A stretch of DNA of 64,000 nucleotides from Brachyhypopomus gauderio (lineage: Eukaryota; Chordata; Actinopteri; Gymnotiformes; Hypopomidae): positions 12,821,410-12,885,409 of the forward strand of contig NC_135212.1 of assembly GCF_052324685.1 (NCBI RefSeq), in the 5' to 3' direction. How positions within the stretch are numbered: position 1 is the first letter of the stretch; each line of letters starts with the position of its first letter. The notes under the pieces were generated by a model. The model saw only the letters and a program-made list of their open reading frames with translations, was not told the DNA's origin and did no database searches. The translations under genes were made by a program, and so were the position numbers. This document shows positions 55,681 through 64,000 of this stretch, piece by piece.

Positions 55681-57000
55681 TTTACACTTACATTTACATT
55701 TACAGCATTTAGCAGATGCTCTTATACAGAGCGACTTACAAAGTGCTTTGCATTTGATCACAGAATTCATCCTAGGTAATAGTACAAATAGGCCAGAATT
55801 CAAGATACCATTGAGTCAGACTACTACTAAACTACAGGAGTCAATGTCATTACCTAGTGTTTTGCAAGTTAGACATTTTCCAAGAAGCACAAATAACCAT
55901 AGACAGACATACAATTTAAGAACAACAGCAAGTGGTATCAGCTGAGTTTGTGCTCTGGTAAGAACTCAACAAACAGGTGGGTCTTCAGTCTACACTTGAA
56001 GATAGCAATAGACTCTGCAGTCCTAGCAGCTAATGGAAGATCATTCCACCATTTTGGAGCCAGGACGGAGAATAGTCTGGAGCTTTGTCTTCCATGAGAC
56101 TTTAAGCATGGAGTTTCGAGTCAAGGTTCTTGAGGTTCTGAGTGTTCGCTGTACGGATCGCCTTTTGACCATGGACATCATGTAAGGAGGGACCAGGCCA
56201 TTTTTTGCTTTGTAAGCAAACATCAAAGTTTTATATCTGATGCGTGCCACTATTGGAAGCCAGTGAAGAGAAAGAGAACTTGGGGAGATTGAAGACCAGT
56301 CATGCTGCAGCATTCTGAATTAGTTGTAGAGGTCTGATGACCCATAGAGGAAGACCTGCAAGTAGGGAATTGCAGTAGTCCAGCTTAAAGATTACTAGCG
56401 ACTGCACAAGCACTTGAGTAGCTTCCTGTGAAAGGAAGGGTCGTATTCTTCGTATGTTGCAGAGGAGAAATCTGCAGGATCTGGTCAGTTTTGAAACATG
56501 CGTTGAGAAGGACTTTACTTGTTGTCCAACGTTATACCCAGGCTTCGTGCAATTTCTGATGATGTTAACAAGGTGTTCTCAAAGGAAACTGTGAGGTCAT
56601 TGTGTGGGTTTGGGGTTCCTGGAATGTATAGAAGCTCAGTTTTGCTAGGGTTGAGCTTCAAGTGGTAAGCAGTCATCCATGAAGCAATATCTGCCAAGCA
56701 TGCCGAGATACGCCATTGAAACCTGGGTGTCAGAATGAGGGAAGGAAAGAATTAGCTGGTTGTCATCAGCATAGCAATGGTAGGACAAACCATGAGACAC
56801 AATAGTGTTACCAAGGGAATGAGTATATAAAGAGAAGAGAAGAGGGCCTAGGACTGAGCCTTGGGGGACTCCAGAGGAAAGTTTACATGGATTGGATGTA
56901 GATCCTCTCCACGTTACCTGATAGGAACGGTCTTCAAGATATGACTGGAACCATTTCCAAGCAGAGCCAGTCACACCGAGGCTAGAAAGAACAGATTCCT
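55681..57000 (-). mobile_element. CR1/L2-group LINE, 5'-truncated, with ATTTAC-repeat tail
   Basis: Minus-strand frames carry WKWFQSYLEDRSYQVTWRGS, SGVPQGSVLGPLLFSLYTHS and the YADD box at 56762-56773, then MADIASWMTAYHLKLNPSKT and a C-terminal block LSLHWLPIVARIRYKTLMFA. Several frame changes break the ORF. The 3' end is the common fish motif with AGCGACTTACA/TTTAGCAGATGC in reverse, and terminates in a TGTAAA-type hexamer tail at 55681-55702. The 5' end fades near 57000 inside the RT domain. Confidence 0.85.
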
Positions 57001-58430
57001 CTTTCCAGTATTGCTGAGTCGTGGTTCATCACACGATATGCCCCTCAGTACTCTTCCTCACTCCTATATGTGTCATGCTCCCTGACTCAGGTTATATTCC
57101 CCATTAGCCTGATCACACCACCTGGTTCTACCAATCACAGCCTGATCACACCACCTGGTTCTGCCAATCACAACCAGATCCTTTGATCCAACCCTGATTA
57201 TTGAATGTTTCCACCTGTCACCTTTTTGTACCTGCCAATTTAACTTGTTTCCACTTTCTGATTGTGCAGTGTTGCCATGTCATCCATGTGTGCTGAATGT
57301 TTTATGCGCTTGTCTCTGTAGTTACTGACCTGAGATCAGGTCATGGCCTCTGCCTGATCTCTGTTCTGTATACTTTGGGCTGATATCTCCGTTACTCCTG
57401 TAGTTGTTCCATTTGTACTGGTTTGATGTTCTCTGGATTCTGATTTTGAATTTACTATTGCTCTGGATTATCCCTCTAGGAATAAATCTGGTTTGCTTGC
57501 TTTTATCTGTGAGTGTCTGCATTCAGTCTGTTGCGTTATCATGGTTTATCATGCTGCATGTCCATCAGAATTCTTCCTCCCTCCCATATCACTGAGTCAT
57601 GTTGCCAAATCTTCTATGTTTTCCATTACTGCTTTCAAAACCAATAACAAGAGCACCTCCATGAAACATGCTCGAATTTGCTACACTAGAATCTAGAGGA
57701 GGTCAGTCAGCTGCAGCCACGTGTAAACCTGTCCCTACTCCTCCTGCTGCCTTTCAACCATTATTAACAACAGTAACAAGGGCCAAGAACTTTTAGGAAA
57801 TGGTGATGTAATCAGAATTACAGGAAAGACTTTTACAGTGAATTTTTTATTGTTACACTTTTAAAAACTTTATCATGTTTTAAATGCTGGCTGACATCCG
57901 TTTTAAACCAGATTGTAAAGCGTGTAAGTAAATTTTTGTCCTGGAACATTTGCCTGCCACTAAGCCGCAAAGTCACTGAAGATTAGTAGTTTTACTGATG
58001 CCTGAAATAAATTATTATAATATAATACCGTATTGTTAATAGGAAAACATGGAATTTCTTTAATCCAAAAAAAACAACAGCTAGTAAACTGGGACTGTTG
58101 TTTCCTGTGTTTAAGCGCTCAAGCACAATCGTCTTCCACAAATCTTTTCTACAGCTCATCTCCTGTGGGATTAAAAGCATCCAGAAAGGGTCCTGCACAC
58201 ATTTACATTACGTAATTCAAGCCCCAAAAGTCCACATCTGTAGGAGGCCAAAGGAACCTGTTTCAGAGCAAAACACTGGTTTCTATTTCAGCACCACTTT
58301 ATAAATCATTAATTGTTTCTTGTGCCAACAAAATTGGATCTTCAGAATAAGAGGTGCCAATACTCAATACTCAATACTAGAAGTCAATACTTCTAAACTG
58401 CACCATTAACACACTCAAAGACCATATAAT
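57001..58430. other. Intergenic spacer
   Basis: No gene. A roughly 32-bp duplication TGATCACACCACCTGGTTCT plus CCAATCACA occurs at 57110-57172. The remainder shows no signal. Confidence 0.5.
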
Positions 58431-58435
58431 GTGCC

Positions 58436-58495
58436 AACCCCCCCACCCCCACATACATATACCCCCCCCCCCAACACACACACACATACACACAC
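58436..58495. repeat. C-rich and CA low-complexity tract
   Basis: CCCCCCACCCCC, C homopolymer and ACACACAC runs. Confidence 0.85.
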
Positions 58496-58679
58496 CTCTA
58501 TAACAACCATTCTGTCCCCTCTTCATGAACTGCCCTTTATGACGTCCAGGCTCAGTCTGTCTAACACATGCTTATTAATCCAGGCCAGACATAAATGCAA
58601 CCGCTTATTGCTTCTCTACAGCCTGAATAAAAACCCCGATAATATTTTTTCTGATGCGGCTGCAGAGTATGTGAGGAGC

Positions 58680-58742
58680 TTTGGTTTGGTGATAGGTCTT
58701 GGTTTGGTGATAGGTCTTGGTTTGGTGATAGGTCTTGGTTGC
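58680..58742. repeat. 18-bp tandem repeat, three copies
   Basis: TTGGTTTGGTGATAGGTC repeated three times in tandem. One frame reads GLVIGL repeats. Confidence 0.93.
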
Positions 58743-58904
58743 CTTGGTAATGAAGTGTGGTGATAGCTTCTTTCAGGCCTTGTTGAAAGGGCCCAGATGT
58801 TCAGCAGACCATTACAGTGGGAGGCAGGAATGCCACGCTGGAGCAAAGCTGTTTCTTCCAAAGCCTCTGCCCTGGAGAGACGCCGGGCTTCAGTGATTCT
58901 TGGG

Positions 58905-59245
58905 TGGGTTAATCAGCCAGGCCCCTCCTCCAGTCAGCGGAGAGGTGTTATTGGGTGGTTTAGTCAGCCAGGCCCCTCCTCCAGTCAGCGGAGAGGTGTT
59001 ATTGGGTGGTTTACTCAGCCAGGCCCCTCCTCCAGTCAGCGTAGAGGTGTTATAGGGTGGGTTAGTCTACCAGGCCCCGCCCACAGTCAGCGGAGAGGTG
59101 TTATTGGGTTAGTTAGTCAGCCAGGCCCCTCCTCCAGTCAGGGGTGAGGTGTTATTGGGTGGTTTAGTCAACCAGGCCCTGCCCACAGTCAGCGGAGTGG
59201 TGTTATTGGGTGGATTTGTCAACCAGGCTCCGCCCACAGTCAACA
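58905..59245. repeat. 51-bp minisatellite, about 6.7 copies
   Basis: The unit contains AGTCAGCCAGGCCCCTCCTC, CAGTCAGCGGAGAGGTGTTA and TTGGGTGGTTT. The period is 51 bp (17 codons), so a plus-strand frame reads QPGPSSSQRRGVIGWFS repeats over 58797-59147. I see no evidence that it is translated. Confidence 0.93.
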
Positions 59246-60249
59246 TGGAGAAGTTGTTGGTGGGTTACTACACTACTGCTGACAAGATTGATGAGGCCTG
59301 GTGTGGAACCATTAAACTGGCCAAACATCAATACATATGTTGTTCATTCAAAAGTTTTAAGTTTGGACAACTTTGAAAACATGAGTGATTAATGGTTGCA
59401 TAATTTAAATGTTGTTTAAATGTTGTTTAAATATGTTATAAACAAGATTATTTGTGACTATAAATTACATTCAAACAAGATAGCCTCAGAAAGTATATAT
59501 CTTTGATTGATTATAGATTACTGATAATCTGAAACAATACAGTACAGAGTCTACACAGTACGCACAATTTTGCATTAGTATCTTAAACCCCTGTTCACTG
59601 TTTTTTCTCTCATTTTCTTTCTCTATATCCCTGTTTCTCTCTGTCTGTTTCTCTTCTTCTATCCTTCTCTTTCTCTCCTTGTCCTTCTCGCTCTCTCTCT
59701 CTCTCTCTCTCTCACTCTCTTCTTCTGGAGGCGGGAGTAGCTTGAGGGATGGCTTTGGCTTCTCTCATTTTGGATACTGATATAAGGCAGTGGGCTTAAC
59801 ATGTTTCCTCATTGTAACCATACAACAGGATCAGGCTGGGATTTCAGTCACCAGAGGAATAGAAACCCATCAGACCCATCAGATCCCAGGTATTTGACTT
59901 CAACCTGTTGACTGTCTGATTGTAGTGCTACCAGGGATGACTTTATGATGAATCTGACGTAGCAGGTCTGTTGAGTGTCCAATGCATGTGCTGACAGCAA
60001 ACTGACATCCTTGAATTCTGCAGAGAAAAGCCATGATGCTAGTGCATTGCACAGAAATGAGCTCCACGTATCTGATTACAAGAAAAAACACAACATTTCT
60101 GAATCTGACCACCCCTCTTGCATCAGACTCCCCTTACAGTGTTTGGTCCCCCCTTTTCACTCTGGGCTATTGAGATTGACAGCCATAGAGTGTGTGCTGA
60201 CTGCATGTGTGAAGTCTTAAATGACATCATTGTTGTTTTGCTAGGCGTG
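59246..60249. other. Upstream region of the plus-strand gene
   Basis: Contains a CT-rich stretch (59595-59720, with (CT)11 at 59691-59713). No TATA box could be placed with confidence before the ATG at 60250. Confidence 0.45.
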
Positions 60250-61115
60250 ATGAGGATGATGAAAGCTCTGGATCTGCTGTTGCTGCTCTCACTATGTGCT
60301 GCTCAGAGAAGGTGGAGCCAGGAGACACTCGAACATAGAGGTAACAGTTCCACTCTGGGCTTGGACGGTGTGTGTTCTCCTGTGTTCTTCAGTGTTCTTC
60401 AGTGCAATTCTGAGAATCTAATATGTTGCATAAGGAGTGTTTTAGAGATCGATGTCTGGACAAGGTCTAAAATAGCACTCTTCTGTCAGCGTATATGAGA
60501 AGAACTTTACATTTTGGAATAAGAGTGCCATGTTGGTGATAAGTCAAAAAACATTTCACAATATATACAAACTGCAGGAGATGAAATGCTACTGGCTCTG
60601 TTAGTGGGCATGGAACCCCATCTTGAGTTCCAGTGTGATTAATGATGTCTTGTAAGTGAAAATAGTAAAATGGTTGGTTAAAACAGCCAGCAGCTAAGCT
60701 CAAATGTTCATCTACTTGCTCTTTATAGACAAAGCAAACAGCAAGATCTGCTCCAACCTGACCCAGGTGCTGGACAACTGGAAATACGCTATAATGTACC
60801 AGGTGAAGGATCTGCTGGTGAACAATCATGCCTCTGTCTTGCCGGAATATGTCCGGTACGTGACCCTAACATTAACGCCAGCCCTGTTTGAGTAACATGG
60901 TGTGTGTTTCTTAGCAGTTTAATCAAGGACAGTAATGCAGTGATGGTAATGCAATGAGTCAACTGTTGTACACTGTTTTTTTTTTCAGTAAAATTAGACC
61001 TGTTATTTTCTCATGGATACAATGAAGTTATGTTGATGGGCTGCTTTAGTATGGCCAGCAGAACTTGTCCTGTGGTTTCTTGCATTTAAATTTGTCATCT
61101 ATGCAGAACAAATGT

Positions 61116-61154
<39 letters not shown>

Positions 61155-61639
61155 TGCATGATGTATGAACCATATAAGAGTAGCTTCATGTTGTGTGTCA
61201 TGTGGTTATGTATGATTCAGTCTTATGAAACTAATGTTGCCATCCCAATGAGAAAGAAAACAGTAATAACTTTCTTAGCTTGGTACCCATACAGACATGG
61301 TACCCATAACTGTATAAGTTTTTACATCTTGGATTTCACTTTGTCCATTTCTATGATGTGTGCAGGATTCAGCCCCTGTCTGATGCAGTGGATGATCTCT
61401 ACAAGCAGTTCAACACGTTGAAGGAGAACCTTGCAAAACTCACAGAGAACTTTGACAAGGTAGAAACCTTTGTGGATGAGATCCAGGCCGGGAAGGTTCC
61501 CAGGTCCTCACTGTGGATGGCTCCACGGCATTCTGGCATGAGGTCCCCAATCCAGACACCTGGAAGGGCTTCCACAAGAGATCCTAGTGCAGGGGAGTGG
61601 ATCTGGAGGGCGAGGGCCAGGAGGGGTCCTGCCACGTAG
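60250..61639 (+). CDS. Small secreted helical protein, unrecognised (3 exons)
   Basis: Exons 60250-60340, 60729-60855 and 61366-61639 sum to 492 bp and 163 residues, with consensus sites G|GTAACA, TTTATAG|AC, CCG|GTACGT and GTGTGCAG|G and matching phases. The start [20 protein letters not shown] is a signal peptide (two more in-frame ATGs follow at 60256 and 60259). The mature part has one cysteine-containing segment with a sequon ([20 protein letters not shown]), an [11 protein letters not shown] linker, then an amphipathic helix [20 protein letters not shown] with [18 protein letters not shown]. The C-terminus is Arg/Pro-rich ([10 protein letters not shown]). I recognise no family. A short cytokine-like or placenta-specific-9-like secreted protein was considered without positive support. 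AATAAA at 61684-61689 follows the stop. Confidence 0.7.
61117..61154. repeat. (GT)18 microsatellite
   Basis: A GT run in intron 2 of the plus-strand gene. Confidence 0.95.
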
Positions 61640-61683
61640 TCGCCCCAGTGTTATAATGAGAGTGGGAACCCAGTGAGAACACA

Positions 61684-61689
61684 AATAAA
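61684..61689 (+). terminator. Polyadenylation signal AATAAA
   Basis: A canonical hexamer 45 nt after the stop codon of the plus-strand secreted-protein gene (ACACAAATAAATATGG). Confidence 0.6.
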
Positions 61690-61745
61690 TATGGAGATAC
61701 TTCACTCAAAAATGCTAATGCTGAAAAATAATCACTAGGAGCAGG

Positions 61746-62255
61746 TCAGTACTCTAATCTCTGGTCAGTACTATACTCTTTAGTCAGTATAATACTCATT
61801 GGTCAGTAGAGTACTCACTGGCCAGTATAGTACTGACTTGTTAGTATAGGTCTCACTGGTCGGTATAGTACTCACTTGTTAGTATAGTTCTCACTGGTCA
61901 GTATAGTGGTCACTGGTCAGTATAGTACTCACTTATTAGTATAGTTCTCACTGGTCGGTATAGTACTCACCAAGGCCGGAGTGGGCTCCTTTTTCAGCCC
62001 GGGAGTTTCATGCCCAACTCTGGCCCAAAATTATTTTTCCCTTCCAATCGGCCCAAACTAGAGACTGACATGAGCCGGCCCATCGGGAATCCTCCCGAAT
62101 CTCCTGATTAGCCACTCCGGCTCTCTTACTCATTGGTCAGTAGAGTACTCACTGGCCAGTATAGTGGTCACTGGTCAGTATAGTACTCACTGGTTAGTAT
62201 AGTGCTCACTGATGAGTACCCTATTCACCCTTCAGTATAATACTCACTAGTCAGT
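61746..62255. repeat. 19-20-bp tandem array split by an inserted element
   Basis: Repeats of AGTATAGTACTCACTGGTC with variants (AGTACTCACTTGTT, AGTATAGTGGTCACTGGTC). The array is interrupted at about 61971-62131 by unrelated GC-rich sequence and resumes after it. Confidence 0.9.
61971..62131. mobile_element. Short inverted-repeat element (MITE-like) inside the array
   Basis: The ends GGCCGGAGTGGG and CCACTCCGGCT are inverted. The interior contains CAGCCCGGGAG, GGCCCAAA and GGCCCATCGGGAATCC. No coding capacity. Duplication of the target cannot be read because the flanks are repeats. Confidence 0.65.
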
Positions 62256-63254
62256 ACTGTGCTAATGTCAGACACTAGCTTTACCAGTTTTGTGTGATGC
62301 ATTTATTTTAATGTTTAAAATTCTGGGAGGACACAGTAAAGCTTTACTTACTTTTATCTTCTGTGGAAATATTATTCCTAATCAGCAGGGCTGACAATAC
62401 TTGCTTATAATATATTATTTCTTAGCAATGGCAATGCTTAGATTTACTATGGGATTTAGATGTAAATGCATCAGTTGTCATATCAGATATCAGATATCAG
62501 ACAGCCCTAAGAGTCCTTATAAGCTGTTATTTGTACAGTACGATATAAGTTGCAGTGCAGTATAATGGGTTTATATATATATACATAAGTGAGTTTTGTA
62601 TTAAAATAGGTTAATATTTTATATTTTAACTGGCACTCTCTAATTGCTTCTGTTCTGGGGAGCATAGTGCCATATTCAGTCACACAAATGCAGTTTTTGA
62701 AGAAGGAATCAGTGGGAATTTCTGTGAATGTGGAACATTAGTGAATGGTTTGTTTGGGGAAATCCCCAATTACGATATCTACTAACTACAAAAATAATAT
62801 TTATATATTGTCAATGCAGGTCAATTCATTTCCTTGATTTTCAAAGCTATAAATTACACTTCAAGGGAACAAATGAATTATAGTAGTGCAGGTTTATTTC
62901 AAGAAATCATTAAATGTTCTATTCATAGCGACACTTATTCCCTGACTGGGATGAATTCTGTCTACAAAAATCATCCCAAGTATTTTTGTATGTACATATG
63001 AATGAGCACATATCTCTTTTGAACAAAAATAAACTGATCTTTATGCCATTTTAATTCAGGTTACCACGTTACGGTTAATGACTGTAAGAGATATACAAGA
63101 GTAAAATTAAGTGGCATTTTCAGATACGTTTGTGTCTACAGTATTTGTAACTTGACATCACATCACATGTCCACAACAGGCAAGTATAAATCCCACACAT
63201 ACACCAAAGTGACTACTTGGACTAATATAATAAAGCACAAACTAGTTATTAGCT
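62256..63254. other. Intergenic, no feature recognised
   Basis: AT-rich sequence with a short (TA)n run at 62567-62582. I see no gene. Confidence 0.5.
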
Positions 63255-63435
63255 GGACTTCCCAAGCACAACTGGTTCCCATCTTGAGTCTTGGTCATCC
63301 TAAAGTTTCTTCCTTAATTCTTCCCAGGGAGTTTTTCCTTCACAATATCACCTTGATTTTGACCTATACATTTGTACAGCTACTTTGTGACAACATTTGT
63401 TGTAAAAATCATTATATAAATACAATTTACTTTAT
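63255..63435 (+). repeat. Dispersed fish repeat fragment (copy 3)
   Basis: Same family as at 39040 and 51668: CCCAGGGAGTTTTTCCTTCA, GTACAGCTACTTTGTGACAA, CATTTGTTGTAAAAATCATT and an ATATAAATACAATTTACTTT tail. Confidence 0.65.
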
Positions 63436-63679
63436 CTACAAATCTGCAACATAAATTAATATTTTATTCACCATGTCCAGCATTGTGTAGGTGTGATCGT
63501 CGTTCCTACTCTCTGACCACTGAAAACTGGAGTTTTCTTTTTGGTGTTTAATTGGACTTTCTATGCTTTGCCGATAGGTGGGGTAAGAGATGACCTGTTA
63601 AACCTGTTAAATACGTTGACATGTATGTGCCCCAGTGACATGACAAATTAAGGCTGGTCCACTCAAAGCAAGTAGGCCC

Positions 63680-63863
63680 CGGGCGCCGGGCTAGGGCTGC
63701 CCACCGCTCTGGGCACGTGTGATCCACAGCCCCCTAGTAATCACTAGTGTGTGTGTGTGTTCTGACTGCACAGATGGGTTAAAAGCGGAGGACAAATTTC
63801 GATTGGGGTGTAAAAATCACAATTGACAAAATATGGCACATTTCACATTTTTTTTTCATTTCA
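63680..63863 (+). mobile_element. tRNA-derived SINE, headless copy
   Basis: Body and tail match the SINE at 26216-26510 (GGGCTAGGGCTGCCCACCGC, GATGGGTTAAAAGCGGAGGA, GTAAAAATCACAATTGAC). The tRNA-like head with A and B boxes is absent, so the copy is 5'-truncated, as expected from target-primed insertion. Confidence 0.85.
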
Positions 63864-64000
63864 CCAGTTCAGTCCAGACAGGGACATAAACTCAAACGCT
63901 TGGCAGCACAATGTAAAACTATTCCTCAATGTATTCTTGGTATCCACCAAGTGGATTCTTATCCACATATTTTTTTATATACACGCAACCGATGGTGGCT

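Overview
The window looks like nuclear DNA of a ray-finned fish. It holds intron-rich vertebrate genes, very long GA, CA and CG/CA microsatellites, and many fish-type transposons (L2/CR1-group LINEs, piggyBac, hAT, a tRNA-derived SINE). An ostariophysan fish is a guess from the repeat style only. I recognised no LTR retroelement, Polinton, CRISPR array, rRNA gene or stand-alone tRNA gene.

Four host genes are recognisable, all on the minus strand. USP36 (nucleolar ubiquitin hydrolase, 19 coding exons, 20260 down to 2890), TIMP2 (5 exons, 32115 to 27871) and LGALS3BP (5 exons, 41868 to 39445) keep the order and orientation of human 17q25. TSPAN10 (3 exons, 50381 to 48316) follows. A fifth gene on the plus strand (3 exons, 60250 to 61639) encodes a small secreted helical protein that I do not recognise. 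For every gene, summed exon lengths and splice phases close into one frame, except USP36, where a single extra base lies in the penultimate exon.

Layout: 1-2889 USP36 3' UTR and flank; 2890-20260 USP36, with an L2 LINE, a small piggyBac relative and two adjacent hAT elements in introns, plus a 28-bp minisatellite filling most of one intron; 20270-23633 CpG-rich USP36 upstream region; 23634-25975 a piggyBac element with TTAA ends; 26216-26510 a SINE; 27871-32115 TIMP2; 32116-39444 mostly non-coding, with a hAT element carrying perfect 8-bp target duplications and one orphan exon candidate; 39445-41868 LGALS3BP with a compact TATA/CCAAT/ISRE promoter; 42000-48300 intergenic, with a 1-kb 40-bp minisatellite; 48316-50381 TSPAN10 with an MITF-type E-box upstream; 50400-60249 intergenic, with LINE fragments and several tandem arrays; 60250-61639 the unknown secreted gene; 61700-64000 a tandem array split by a small inverted-repeat element, and a truncated SINE.

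The genes do not form a functional cassette. Their adjacency is old vertebrate synteny. I did not find a new multi-gene system. The strongest leads are the frame-preserving minisatellite intron of USP36, its frameshifted penultimate exon, the unknown secreted gene, the orphan exon at 37.8 kb, and the motif-rich promoters of LGALS3BP and TSPAN10.
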